Assembly (NCBI GenBank): GCA_029962745.1
Contig: CM057162.1
Span: 9,893,574-9,957,573 of the forward strand
Reading direction: 5' to 3'
Length of the DNA: 64,000 nucleotides
DNA from: Echinometra lucunter
Taxonomy: Eukaryota; Echinodermata; Echinoidea; Camarodonta; Echinometridae
Below are positions 1 to 11,669 of this stretch, piece by piece (positions within the stretch are counted from its first letter, which is position 1; each line of letters begins with the position of its first letter). The position numbers and the translations under genes were made by a program. The notes under the pieces were generated by a model. The model did no database searches. It was not told the DNA's origin and was given only the letters and a program-made list of their open reading frames with translations.

Positions 1-667
1 ACTTTACAAAAAAAAAATCCATGGCCATCGCCCCCCCCCCCCCCCCTCAGCAAATCCTGGATCCGCGGCTGCTGTCCTGTTTATGGTATTGACAAAATAC
101 CACAAAGGAGTGAATTGAGAGAGGTGCAAGAATACTCTAACTTTCCCTTGCACTGACGACATCGTGTCAAAAATGTATTGTACATGCTAATATCCAGTGC
201 TCATGATCAGCTGCAATGGTACAGTTATAAATCTGGTCAGTTTTGTGGGCGTGTGTGGGTGCGAGCGTGGGCGCGAGCGTGGGCGCGCGTACGTGCCAGT
301 GAGCGCGTGTACGCGTGTGTGTGTGTGTGTGTTAGGGTGTTCGATATTATAGATTTTTACACGCCTCCAATATGAGAAGAAACATCTTTTCTCAAATCAA
401 TAAGTAAGGTAGCGTTTAATACATTCAACCCTTTGAAATTATAAAGAGCGAAAGAAGTAAAACAATATACTGTGGTGACGTTCTCTCCGCCCTTAGACCA
501 AAGCAGTGCCGGAAACCACTCTTTGAAGAGTCTATAAGATTGGGAATCTTCTGAGAGTGGATTTCAACACTGTCCGTAGTATGCACTGACGCTTCAAACT
601 TAAGCATTCCCTAAACTTCTTATTACTCCTCATGAACGAGTGGATTTTCACTCCTTTATATTTACAG
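1..667. other. Intron or upstream DNA of the NXPE gene
   Basis: No exon recognised. It holds a poly-C run near 30-46 and a GT/GC-rich simple stretch at about 245-333, which is a GCGTGGGC-type repeat followed by (GT)n. The polypyrimidine-ttacag at 657-667 is the splice acceptor of the first visible NXPE exon, so at least the last part of this stretch is intronic. Confidence 0.5.
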
Positions 668-904
668 AGTACCTCTTCTTACACTTTTCAGGCATCATTC
701 ACATCACGGTGGGGAAGTTACACGTCTGCCCGTGCAGTTCTTGCCGATCCGTCCAAAGTCGTGGATTTTCTTCGAGAAGTGAGACAAAAATGGGCTCCAG
801 GTTACTGCCCTTCGAAATACGGCTACTTCGGACCATTCGCCAGGTCTGGAAGCAGGTCCATAATAGAAAATGACTTGTGCAATATAGGCCCTCCCTCACC
901 AAAT
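668..904 (+). CDS. NXPE family member, internal exon (neurexophilin-like domain)
   Basis: This phase 0-0 exon of 79 codons lies between a ttacag acceptor (662-667) and a gtaagt donor (905). It encodes SSYTFQASFTSRWG followed by ADPSKVVDFLREVR and ends GPPSPN. This matches the Ig-like/neurexophilin segment of NXPE proteins, where an NGTYTVSF-like strand is followed by a HPSEAV-like motif. NXPE proteins are secreted or type II membrane proteins of the endomembrane system; their substrate is poorly known. I chose the acceptor at 667 over the later AG at 691 because the SYTFQASF strand is part of the family pattern. The protein continues in the exons at 2427 and about 4506. The N-terminal exons (signal anchor and first part of the domain) were not found and should lie upstream. 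Confidence 0.7.
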
Positions 905-990
905 GTAAGTAGAAGACATGCAGCAGGTCTACTGCAGATAAACGTGTGTGGGTGTGCAGATACGCGGCCGTGTGAATGTGTGCGAGTAGA

Positions 991-1135
991 GGTGCCGTAG
1001 TCGAGTGGTTTAGGGCGCTTGACTCGAGACGCGAGAATCGCGATTCGATCCGCGGCACGGCACCTAAATGCCCTTGAACAAGGCATCTCATCTACTTTGC
1101 TCTTTTATCGTACATCAAATAAATCAACGTGCTAT
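991..1135 (+). mobile_element. tRNA-derived SINE
   Basis: GGTGCCGT at 991-998 pairs with ACGGCACC at 1057-1064 like an acceptor stem. Between them lie a GTCGAGTGG-type A box and an ATTCGATCC-type B box. A non-tRNA tail follows (cttgaacaaggcatct). The element sits inside an intron, so it is a SINE or tRNA relic rather than a working tRNA gene. Confidence 0.6.
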
Positions 1136-1681
1136 AAGCATATTGATGCCAACGTGTGCATGTGTGCCTTTTTAAAGTGGGTGCGCGTGCGTGTGTTGGG
1201 TGCACTTGTATAGCTTTGCAAGCGAGGACAGTGAACAAAGAAAATTCCTGAGAACAATAGTCCTCGGTTGGTAAACAATAGTCCTCAGTTGTCAAACAAA
1301 GGATTTGGGTTTATTCCGTCAGCCTTGAGAGGACAGGGGACAATAGAAGTCCAATTGTTGTGCTCGGTAGTATAGTGATGTACAGCTGTGTGTGTGGGTG
1401 TGTGTGTGTGTTTTCTTCCTTGCTTGATAAAGCCCTCATGGTGAAGAATGCTTTGGCGACTCTCTTTGCAATGAATAATGAAATGTGAAAAATATAAATG
1501 AGAGAATAATGGTGCGTATCTGTATCAGTTTCAATAGGCTGGGCACTATGACTGTACTCAATCACTCTTGCAGTACAACCACTGAGGCAGTCCTCGCAAC
1601 ATTAAAGGACGTCTTCTTTGAGTGGGGCCAAATGAGTATTTAAAAGAAACCAACACCCTCATGGTTTATAAATCAAACTTA

Positions 1682-1920
1682 AAGGCCCAGTCCCATACTA
1701 CCGTTTAACGATTCCTCTGCCTCCGTCTATTAAAATATTTATGTTAGACGGTGTCAGACGGAGGCAAATTAAAAAATTGTGGCCATGAACTAACGCCGTC
1801 TGCCAACGTTTAGATACGTCTGTAAACCAGCTGAAAAACGAATTTAAAAAGTCCATTAAACGTACGTACGCGTTCGTTTCTCCGACAGAATCGGTAAAAG
1901 GTAGTATGGGACAGGGCCTT
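1682..1920. mobile_element. Palindromic MITE
   Basis: The terminal inverted repeats are aaggcccagtcccatactac at the left and gtagtatgggacagggcctt at the right. The interior is also partly self-complementary (tccgtctattaaaat against attaaa...acgga). There is no ORF. It is a short non-autonomous DNA transposon inside the NXPE intron. Confidence 0.75.
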
Positions 1921-2426
1921 GAGACACAATAAAACAGATCAACGAAGATTTGAACCAAATCAGACACAGAATAATTTTCTGTATTGATACTACACCATAG
2001 CTATAAATCAACTCTCAGTATGTTTTGTACACAGAATTCATATATTCTTGAACACATGCATGTTTTCATGCTCCTTTTCCCCAATAAATAATGTAGTGGA
2101 GAAGATACTCCTACATTATATCTTGAGCTTGGCTATAGCAAATGTGCACATCGTAAGCAAAATGAAAACGTTTGATTATGTCAGTAGGCCTACACAATAT
2201 ACTGAGAGTACGCTGTCCATAAAATGTCATCATGTTGCTATGGTAGGCCTAGTATTAAAAAAAAACACAGAAAATTTCATATGGCATATTTCTTATTCGA
2301 TGTCCGATTTCTTTCCAATTTTCACTGATCTGTTTTTATTCCATCTTCGTTTAGATTTAAAAACTACTTGACATGAGGGTGTTGGTTTCCTTTAACATTT
2401 AATCTCCTCGTCTATATTCTACACAG

Positions 2427-2593
2427 GACACCATATGCGATTTGACGAGACATGCGATAAAAGCTCCGTGGTTCTGTATAGCGCCATCTAAGTTGAATTG
2501 CTCAGACTTTGCATGGACCTGTGCCAATAAGAAATATTCTGCAATACTCGTCGAGTCTTCCATGAAAGAGGCCGACAGAATTTTATTTGAAAG
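2427..2593 (+). CDS. NXPE family member, internal exon (Cys-rich linker before the esterase domain)
   Basis: The exon lies between a ctacacag acceptor (ending 2426) and AAG|gtaagag at 2594. It enters in phase 0, which matches the donor at 904, and leaves after two bases of a codon. It encodes DTICDLTRHAIKAPWFCIAP, then cysteines in a SDFAWTC context, then KEADRILFE. This follows the known NXPE pattern of CQY...FYC..P....C, a YSK-like stretch and LFERS just upstream of the PC-esterase region. Spacing and cysteines agree with vertebrate NXPE proteins. Confidence 0.72.
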
Positions 2594-2690
2594 GTAAGAG
2601 TTCTCAACAAGGGCAGGGCCGGTTCAAAATTGTTTGAAAGAATGGGGTGGCCACAAAAATCTCAGAAAACTTTCTGGCAAGCAAAACAAA

Positions 2691-2693
<3 letters not shown>

Positions 2694-2739
<46 letters not shown>
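2694..2739. repeat. (TA)n microsatellite
   Basis: Uninterrupted AT dinucleotides over about 45 bases. Confidence 0.95.
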
Positions 2740-2742
<3 letters not shown>

Positions 2743-3334
2743 CACCACACATTTTTGGGTCTGTTTGTCCTTTCAAAATATCCGACTGTAGGGGGCGCGG
2801 TGTCAGGTCTAAAAGGGGGCATAATGTATACTTTGGTTTTAAAAGGAGCTGTGATTTTCGCCTACGTGAAGTACATATACCGTAGTTAGAGCTTTAGAAC
2901 CTTACTGTGCTTTATATCGATGTATTACTCTTTTTACGCGGGCGAGGGGTATCGTACCAGAGTAGTGAGCCACTATACACCAATGAGCATCACCAAAGAA
3001 TGGCTGGGGGATTTGGTCATTCATGCCCTCCCCCCCCCCCCCCCCCCCTCTTCAGGTTTGTTCGTTCATTTAGCAAATTGGGGGGGGGGGGGTGCTGTGA
3101 GCTACTTGCAAAAGTAGATACATTTTTTCTTCCTTGTTTGATTTTACATCCGCCGGCAAAGCTGAAAGTCAGACGACCGGCACTCTTCTCTTGCCGGCAT
3201 TCTTCTCTTTTCTTCTTCTTTTTTTTTCAAAATAAGCTTAGGACGGACTGGTTTCCGAACAGAGCAAGTTGAGTCTGTCCATTCATTTTGCTTTTACACA
3301 CCTTAATTCATAACGGCGAATTGAGATGTTGTGC

Positions 3335-3412
3335 AGGCCCCGCTGGAAGAGCACTTGCTAAAACTGAACATGCTTAAGTGGCTACCCTGGGTAAATAAGA
3401 CGTTATTAGTAT
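3335..3412 (+). mobile_element. SINE 3'-tail fragment
   Basis: The stretch gcaggccccgctggaagagc...ccctgggtaaataagacg matches the tail of the SINE at 44142-44372 (gcagggcccgctggaagatc...ccctaaataaacgac). The tRNA-like head is missing here, so this is a 5'-truncated copy. Confidence 0.5.
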
Positions 3413-3580
3413 TAAGATCGAGCTTGATCTGAGGGGGGGGGGGTTAAATTGAACCATCGAACAGCACAGACTCTGCACCCAGGGGCAGGGGAGGGGGTGG
3501 GACTGAATGGAGGTTGGGGAGTTTCGTTGTGACCGGTCCCGTCAGACCACAAATCGACCGGCCCATAGATCATGAATCGA

Positions 3581-3582
<2 letters not shown>

Positions 3583-3613
<31 letters not shown>
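3583..3613. repeat. Poly-C tract
   Basis: About 30 consecutive C. Similar tracts recur across the window, often inside foldback elements. Confidence 0.95.
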
Positions 3614-3614
<1 letters not shown>

Positions 3615-3681
3615 TCAGGTTAAACTATCCAGCAGCCCAGGGGAAATTCCCCTCACTCCCCGTGGTCAATCCGCATCTGAG

Positions 3682-3800
3682 CCCTGTTCCACAAAACCTG
3701 TTATCAGTAACAAGTCCTTGCATTTGACTGGCTGGGAGCAAATTTGACGTAGAAATGTGGCAGTTAATTGTTACTGATAACAAGTTTTATGAAACGGGGC
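3682..3800. mobile_element. Short palindromic MITE
   Basis: Left arm ccctgttccacaaaacctg then ttatcagtaacaa; right arm ttgttactgataacaag then ttttatgaaacggggc. There is no coding content. The arm ends resemble those of the MITE at 54717 (gttgcataaaactt), suggesting related families. Confidence 0.7.
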
Positions 3801-4505
3801 ACAGCTGTATTTACCTTGCGTTTTGACGCTCATGTAAAATTCATTTCATTTTGACTTTGAATCGTTTGTACACTGATCAGGCAAAAGCAACCTATTCCTG
3901 TGAGAGGGGTCAACTTTGTTACAGTGACGGAACAAGACAAAAGTGAGTTTTAACAAGGAAACAAAATAATGATAATAATGACGATATCTAGGATACGCAC
4001 GGATCTTTCCTTTATCGAGGTTTAATGAAATCATAAAGTCAATGGAATAAAGTTTGGACTTTGTACAATGAAAATTTAATGAAATGCGGATGTGTCGAGA
4101 TGCGTTCATGTTAACCACAATTGTAGGCCTACCGAACATGCCGGAAGGCAGATTTCAAAACCGCATCTAGCTTATTTGAGCAAAGGTTTGTACCGTAATC
4201 TGCTAAAACATGAATGCAACGGGAAGAAGTAGAACCGAAGTTGTAATTTAAAGGGGAAATATCATACCTGAGTTGAAATTGGCCTATGAGCTTACCCTCT
4301 ATGTTTGAAAACGAATTAAAATATGAAAGAAAGTTCAGGAACAGCATTGTGCGACAGAAATTTGTAAGGGCCATGTTGACAGAGATAACTGGGTTCTTTT
4401 CGAGAGGGTAAGATGTAAGAAGTCAGCACTCGCACTTTTGTTTTCACTGGGGTTTTTTTCATTTCCTCAAGAAACACAAGTCTAAATTAATGTTTAATGT
4501 TTCAG

Positions 4506-5332
4506 ATATTTCAAGACCCACACACTGCTATAACGAGAGACTACCTCCCTGTGGCGTGGGCTCCTTTAATCTCTCTAACCCCATGGCAGCTGGCTACTTT
4601 TATAAAGGACAGTGGTATTCCAACTACTGCCGTTTACGTGTCTTTCAACTACCCGATACCTTGAAATGCCTCACCAACAAAACCGTCTACTTTCATGGTG
4701 ATTCTACCTCGAGACAGTACTACGAATACCTCGTGAAGACTTTGAAGAGTACCCTCAAACCGAACCCGCCTACTAAACAACCTAACTGGAAGGTTGGGCC
4801 TTCTTTGGCTGAAGACAAAGTTCACAACTTCACGGTTCACTATCGTCACCACGGATACCCGATCCGCAACAACTGGACAGACGCATCAGAAGTGCAGTAC
4901 ATTGAGGAAGCTCTCGATGCTTTAGAGGCCACATCAGATACAGTGTACATGTTTACGATCTGGGCACATTTGACCTCAAAGAACCTGAGTTATTACGAGA
5001 ACCGAGTCAGGCGGATAAGGGCCGCAGTGGAGAGATTGCATTGGCGGAGCCCCGGGACGCTTGTTATCATCAAGAGCGCCAACACGCGAGAACACAAAGG
5101 CGCGGGGGCTTCGTTGACCGCAAGCGATTGGTACGCTCGCGAACTGGACAAGAAGTTGAGAGAAGTATTCAGGAGCTACGATAAGAAAATTGGATTTATA
5201 GACCAGTGGTCGATGGCTGTAGGATACTCTAACGAAGATGCGATACATCCCGATAAAGGGGTTATTTCTAGCGGTATAAGGACCCTGTTATCATACATAT
5301 GCCCCAAAGAACAATCTTGGAATGTTGGGTGA
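4506..5332 (+). CDS. NXPE family member, terminal exon (PC-esterase domain)
   Basis: This is the terminal exon with stop TGA at 5330-5332. Numbering from an in-frame ATG at 4490, which lies in the intron, it shows a Cys-rich entry (THCYNERLPPC), GYFYKGQWYSNYC, then VYFHGDSTSRQYYEYL with the GDS serine at residue 72 (4703). Next come VYMFTIWAHL, the LVIIKSANTREH strand and a C-terminal DAIHPD with the D..H pair at residues 250 and 253. GDS and DxxH are the catalytic blocks of the PC-esterase (GDSL/SGNH-type) fold and look intact, so an active esterase is plausible; the substrate is unknown. The exon starts at 4506 (ttcag) if a microexon precedes it, or at 4516 (ttcaag) if it joins directly in frame to the exon ending 2593. 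Confidence 0.85.
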
Positions 5333-6340
5333 AGGCCCTATCTCATTGGCATGGAGACTAGGTGGCGACTCGAGTCTCCACTGGTCGTTGCGGAGACATC
5401 TCCGTGACGTTGGAAATTATGGACACGTCTCTGCAAGGTCTCCGCAAGGTCTCCGCGACTCCTCGAGACCAGCCGGGTACATGTATTATTACTGATATAC
5501 TCTCAGACTGTCACTTCCCACAGGGTTATGACTGTGCCCTCAAGTCACCTTGCTTACGTGTAAAATACTGTAACTTATCTATTTAATAACGGTATAGTTT
5601 GATTCCTTTCCCCCTTTCATTATAGTGGATCCTTTTGGAGATGTGCTTGGAGCCACTCCCAGGGACGAGGCCCTCCCTCCCCCCCCCCCCCCTTCCATTC
5701 TGTTCTGCCGATTCTGTGATTTGCATTCTCCCTGCTTGACGGGTGGTTGGGTTGTCTTGTCCTGGGACGGTGGATTGAGCGCTTGCCCTGGTCTTTAACA
5801 TTTCTCGAAGACGGTCCACCTCAATATGAATCAATTGAATTTAAGGGAGTTACGTGTCACGTTACTTATTTAATTACGCCGAATTGCTTAGTTATCCTTT
5901 TATTACCCACCTTAATTTTCGACCGAATCCTCAATTTGTTGCATTATCCACATTTTTTATCTCAAACCTTTGAAGCTGACAATTTTTTGCCGATTCCTTG
6001 CCATGACTGTAACAGTAACTGTTGATGTTTGTTTTTGAACCATTTTAAAACATGAATCGTTTTATGTTTATAGAGGATTCTCGAGTTGTGCATTGAATTT
6101 TGTTGTTTAATTCTTGAGAATGCCCTAAATATTCGTCACTTAATGTTTATAATTTTGATTTGATATATTTATCTGCAATGTATTGGGCAGTGTTTTTTCT
6201 TCATTTATCGTGACTGGTTACTTTTATTTATTCTGTTCATTATCTGTGTTATCATGGCTATGTGATATATTTGTACATAAGAGAAGTGTCGGTCTGCGGA
6301 CTGTTTGTTTTTGTTTATAATATTTTTTAATCTCAATAAA
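5333..6340 (+). other. Probable 3' UTR of the NXPE gene
   Basis: The sequence from the stop codon to AATAAA contains a repetitive GGTCTCCG/GAGACT-rich stretch at about 5350-5475 and a poly-C run at 5681-5692. The rest is AT-rich and without ORFs of note. Transcript extent is inferred from the polyA signal only. Confidence 0.5.
6335..6340 (+). promoter_or_regulatory. Polyadenylation signal
   Basis: AATAAA is followed by an AT-rich then T/G-rich stretch (tgttcttgttctttttttt at about 6376). It is the first canonical signal after the NXPE stop codon. Confidence 0.5.
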
Positions 6341-7552
6341 CGATACATAAAAACTTATTTTTATAATTATGAAATGTTCTTGTTCTTTTTTTTTCTTTGC
6401 TTTATTAAGTTACCACGCCTTACTCTTAAGTTGACAAATAGCTAACTTTTGATGCAATATTATGTGCAGTAATTCATTCCAGTGACTGACGAGTCCATAA
6501 TTCACTGACAGTACTTATGAAATGTTTTTGACTTATACTACTGGTAGTGATCATAAAATGCAGCGTTTACTAATGACATTTTAGATGTGTAGCCATTTTC
6601 TTGCCAGACTTATAAAATTCATAAAAATGTCCATCATTAAATTCTGTGAATATCTGACTTGACTCTGTATTAGTATTATGCATGATTAGTGTGAGGAAAC
6701 TGCTCAGATGTTGTTTCACGTTAGCAGAGAAACTGCTGAGAAAAGAAATGCTCACTTTAAGTTTATATTTTCTTTCTTTTGGGGGGGGGGGTGTGGGGGT
6801 GGGGAGTGGGGCAACATAAACAGCTCTTGACCAATTTGACAACGATTTCATTTTTTGTTGTTGTTTTGTAGCATTTATAGTTATCGTTTTTATAGTTATC
6901 TAAAATTTTATAGTAGATTTACAGTTATCATTATCATTATCGGTCAAAATATAACCTCGGCCTTATGAAAACGTTCTTATGATGACCTAATATTAGTACA
7001 GTCATTTCGTGAAAAAATGGCTTGAACCTTCCCCTCATCGCACAGAAAATATCTGAACTGGTCTTGTATCACAAAAAAATATATATTTTAATATCACGTC
7101 AAAAGCTCTGAGGAATGGAAGTGGTAAGGTTTTGAAAAATACCAATAACCAGAGACATTGCCGTTTATATTTTAGTACCAATGGTTACATGCACTTTATA
7201 TTGGCAAACTCGGGTTCAGCTGGACACACTGGAACACATTCTTTGTTGTGTGCTTGTCCAAAAATGCAACAACATGAAACTACCGCGGAAGCTGGGGGCT
7301 GGGGGAGCAAAAATACTAAAGATTGAAAAAACTTAATATTAAAAATGTGCAAAGGATCGCAAAACCATATAAAGAAAAACACCAAAGGCTACGTTTCTGG
7401 ACCCCGCTTGTTTCGGTGTCAGCACACCCCCCCCCCCCCCCCTACACACACACACACACACAAAACATTCCGCCACCCCTGTATATCTGGCTTTCAAGGA
7501 CGCTCTCGACAGATAGCAAAAAATGTGTTACAAAATGTACTAGTGGGCTAAC
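6341..7552. other. Intergenic, no gene seen
   Basis: AT-rich sequence with a poly-G run near 6780-6792, a poly-C run followed by (CA)n at 7424-7462, and no supported coding region. Confidence 0.6.
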
Positions 7553-9207
7553 CAGGGTTGGCGATTTTTTTTTTTTTTTTTTTTTGATTTTTTTTTTTAA
7601 AAATAAAAAAAAATTGGATTTTTTTTATTTAAATCGGATTTTTTTTTATTTAAATCGGATTTTTTGATTTTTTTAATTTTTTTAAAGTTCATTCGAAAAA
7701 AAGTTTAATAACCAAAAGGCCTCACCCTACAATGACATCAATTTTAATGTTATCATACATTTCACTCCTAACATTTTTTTTAACCATAATGATTTATAAT
7801 TAAATCTAGTTAAAATGGGCAAATAAAAATCAATTTGAGGAATCATGTATATGAACTTAATTCTATCATACATACATGTAGGGCTATGAAGGAAACTTCC
7901 ATAAGGAATTCCCAGTGAGTAGAGAATATTCCCCTCTGTGAATTTCCACTCAGTATTTAAAAAAAAATCCCAGAGGAAAATCTCCAGACACTCCTCAGTG
8001 AAAATTGTATCTAAATGTGCACTCAACAGCTTTGTGACAGTATTACAAATTGGTATTAAAGCTCATCCATTGCTACAGATAGAGATGCAAAACTGTCAGT
8101 GTTGGAGACCAATATAAGAGACAGCTTAGTCAAAGGGTTGCACTACATTATGTTACTGTGATTTTTACATTAATCTACCATTCTTATTCACATGTTCTCT
8201 AAAAATCTGTTTTATACATGAAGAAGGAAAAAAAACAACTTTTGACCCTATACAACTGTAAGTTTGACTTAAAGGATAAAACCAGCAAAACTGCTGATAT
8301 TACAACATATGTATTACAAAAAGAAGTATTGTATTTTAAATCAGAACAACTTACAACTGTAATTGATTGTAACTTAAATGTACATGTAAGTACCTACATC
8401 TTAAGATTTAAATGTAGTTTTAAAAGTTTATTTTGAGTTCTGCAAATTGTTTTTATAGATCCTCTTTCCATTGCTACATGCAAATACAAAACTTCCATAG
8501 CACTGAACATAAAATGAGCTAGTGACTTAAAAGGTATATGAGAAAGCTTTTTTCAACAGTCAAATTGTGACTGTACTACATTATCTTAATTGTATGATAA
8601 ATGTAACAAGAAGAAATAAGCATGTGGAATCTGTTGACTAGATGATTTTTTAAAATTTCACATGATAGAAGTATAACTGTGAAGGATCAATACTGGAAAA
8701 CTGCCAACAAACCTTTTGTCATTGACTTTTACATATTATATTTTTTACACTACTGCTCTCTGAAAAGTCTTGGATTGTGTGATAAATGATAAGAAATAAA
8801 TAAGAAACTTGTTTCACTATTACTAACTGACAGAGAATGTAAAATTTCTGAAGAAAAACTTGACATTTACAAAAAATGGAGTAACTGTTGACGACACAAA
8901 TCTCTAATTTTTAAGGAATCAGCTGATTTTATTGACTTGATTTTAATTTGTTTTAAATAGATAGAAAGGATTTAATTTTTGTTGATATAAAGGTAATTCA
9001 AAGTTCTTCAATTGATATAAAGTTAATTTAAAGTTTTTCAGTTGATTTGAAGAATTAAAACTGCCTTGAACCAACAATTTGTCAATGATTTGTACATGTT
9101 TCAATGGAAGTGATTTAAATCAATGATTTTTTAAAAAAAATCATGGTGATTTAAATCGCGATTTAAATCATGATTTAAATCAACGTGATTTAAATCCGCC
9201 AACCCTG
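7553..9207. mobile_element. Non-autonomous hAT-type DNA transposon with 8-bp TSD
   Basis: The element begins CAGGGTTGGCG and ends CGCCAACCCTG. It is flanked on both sides by the 8-bp direct repeat GGGCTAAC (7545-7552 and 9208-9215). An 8-bp duplication with CAGGG-type termini is the hallmark of hAT elements. Sub-terminal regions are T-rich or built from GATTTAAATC units, and the middle is AT-rich with no transposase ORF, so the copy cannot move by itself. The perfect duplication suggests a fairly recent insertion. Confidence 0.88.
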
Positions 9208-9652
9208 GGGCTAACAGGTAAAAAAAGTGAATTGGGACATTATTTTCCATAGTAGGGCTGTAACATAGACCTATAAAAGAAACAAAATTAGTGAGTGAAA
9301 GGGGGTTGAAGAAAGAGACCTGTATAATCATAAATAGAAAGTGAAAGAGAAAGAGAGTGGAAGAGAGGGAGCAATTGAAATAGAGAGAGAGAGCGGGAAA
9401 AACGAAGAAAGAGATAAACAGATGAGTGTGGAAAAGTGAGTACTTTAAATATATGAGGCCGTAGTACAAGCTGCATGGGGAAACTAGTCATTAAATTTCA
9501 TTTTATTATGCATATTATGCACATAATAATGTGCATATTTTTCATATGAATATTTCTATCGAAAAGATGCTGTTATTTGATGTGAACTTTAATTTACATA
9601 TTTCCATGGTGGTCAAAGATCTGAAAGGACGGACTTCCTATTTCCATCTATA
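9208..9652. other. Intergenic, purine-rich
   Basis: A GAGA/GAAA-rich low-complexity stretch spans about 9290-9440. No gene seen. Confidence 0.6.
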
Positions 9653-10164
9653 CCGGGTGTCCCAGAAAAAGCGGAAGCGGATTTTCAGTAATTTACCTTC
9701 GAAAAATATGTAATTTTTTCTACTTCAGTGATTGGGTACATCATCCTCTGAAGAATGATACTGATATCATTAAATTTGGTGAAGTAATTTTGATTCTATG
9801 CCCATATCTTAAGATACAATTTTCAAATTTTGGGCGAGAGATGAGAGCAAAATTGTGTCAGGAAGGCCTTTCATAATACGATGTTTGAGGGAAGCTCATT
9901 TATGCATGTTTATAATAAAACATGCCATATGAAAGGCCATTCCCGGCACAATTCTGCTCTCATCTGCCGCAAAAAAGTTACGAAATTTGAAAATTACTGT
10001 ATTTTTAAAAACGGGCATAGAATCAAGTTGCTTCACCAAATTCAATGATCTTGTTATCATTTTCTTTGGTAGAAGATGCTTTAGCCATTGGTGGAAACAA
10101 AATATCAACATTTTGATGGTAAAGTACTGAAAATCCGCCGTTCCACCTTTTCTGGGACACCCGG
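9653..10164. mobile_element. Tc1/mariner-type palindromic MITE
   Basis: Begins CCGGGTGTCCCAGAAAAAGC and ends with the complement (TTTTCTGGGACACCCGG), with TA on each side (9651-9652 and 10165-10166). The two halves form a long imperfect hairpin. TA flanks and GGGTGTCCC termini fit the mariner group. No transposase is present. Confidence 0.8.
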
Positions 10165-11669
10165 TATAAAGAGCCAAAATTAAAATTGGTATGAATGACA
10201 CAAGACCAAAATCTTCATTCTCTGATATCTAGGCTACGGTTGTTCCGTGTCTGACTCCACTCACTGCTCTGTCAAATGTCCGTTTTATTAAAGAATTTCA
10301 TATAACAGACGGTCATTTTGTCCAGTACGATACATGCTTAAGCAATATTGCCTTTTAATATATTACCACAAACACGACAAAGAGAATTTCTAAAATGCAG
10401 TAATGGACAAAACACTATTCCCCATCCCCCTAGTTTTAAACTTAATTATCTAAAACTTTTTTGTTCACGATAGCACACACCCTTAGTTCTAAAAGAAACT
10501 GTCACTAGAAGTCATTCTATATCTTGACCAGTGGCATAGCTACAGAAGGTAAGAGCCCCCCCCCCCCCCCATGGCAAAGACAGGGAGCAGTAGAGAGAGA
10601 GAGAAAGAAGGAAAGAAAGAGAGAGGTGTGGATGTAAAGGGAAGGGAAGGGCGACAAAACTATCCTTTAGATTTCCTGTTTCACAATAAAATGGAAGATG
10701 CCCGTTTTTCTGGGGGAATTGTTGTTGTTTGGGGGGCTTTGTTTTTGTTTTTGTCTTTTGATAGGTTTTTTTTTAAATTCCTATGAGCTTAAAGTAGAAT
10801 TTCTATTTTTCTATTTTGCAATGCCACAACATATTTGCTGCCCATACTAGTGATGGCCGGAAGAACATTTTTTTTTATCTTTTCCTTTTTCTTCCTTGAT
10901 TGGAAATTTAAAAATTCGACCCAAAGTTTGCACCAGATTATTTTTCACTTTCAATTCTAAAAATGCAAAAGCTCCTACTCGGTCGTTTCGCCTCTTCGCT
11001 TGCGTTTTAACTCAAATACTGAACATAATTCTTGCTCCCACGAAAAAAAAAAATCCTTTGTACGGCCCTGACAATACGGCATTTAAATACTTCAAGATAA
11101 TTTTTTATATTTCAAGGCAATTTGTCGAAGAAAAATATGCACACATATTACTCATAGCAAAGAAAATAATTATAAAGAATTACAATAATTACAAAAAAAA
11201 TAAGAGTAATAATAACAATGATAATAATAAAAATAGTAATAATAACAACAATGATATTTCATTCTTAATGAAGCTCTTACGGAGAATTGATCATAGCTCT
11301 ATTAAAAGGTAAAGAACATACAAGTGATGACCTCATTACAAATAGGGATATTATAGTAATACTGTATTCTCCTTCTTCTGTGCAGCCTCGTGCTACAAAC
11401 AGCTGAATTCTGTTAAATCCTAAGCCTGACCTAAAAATAAAACCCTATTGCAAGCCTGACCCTAAGCGTGTATCTATGGCGAATGAAAATTGTCGGAGCA
11501 TAAATTATGTCGAGTCACCAGTCGGAATGCATCATCATCACGTGATGCATTCCAAGATCATTACGTCTGCAGCTCATCTCGGGGCACATCTTCAATTACC
11601 ACACTAGGATAGGTTTGATAATGTGAGCTCTATTGGAAATTACCAAATATATCCTTTTTAACAAGCAAC
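10165..11669. other. Intergenic, plus probable 5' UTR and promoter of the Ig receptor
   Basis: Contains a poly-C run (10557-10570), GA-rich sequence (about 10590-10635) and AAT/AAC-rich low complexity (about 11160-11260). The last few hundred bases before 11670 are more complex and may hold the promoter and 5' UTR. No TATA element was assigned. Confidence 0.4.

Larger units (their letters stand above)
905..2426 (+). other. NXPE intron with SINE and MITE
   Basis: This intron lies between two phase-matched NXPE exons. It contains a tRNA-derived SINE (about 991-1135), a palindromic MITE (1682-1920) and GT-rich simple sequence at 1383-1410. No other coding signal is seen. Confidence 0.7.
2594..4505 (+). 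other. NXPE intron rich in repeats
   Basis: The intron contains a (TA)n microsatellite (about 2694-2739), poly-C and poly-G runs near 3030-3092 and 3430-3441, a SINE-like tail (about 3335-3412), a poly-C run of about 30 bases near 3583-3613, and a palindromic MITE (3682-3800). The exon at 2593 and the exon at 4506 do not join in frame at their best splice sites, so a small unrecognised exon may be hidden here. Confidence 0.6.

Noticed and set aside
699..1091. Minus-strand open frame of 130 codons over the NXPE exon
   Set aside because: It overlaps a well-supported plus-strand exon, a SINE and a donor site, and has no family pattern.
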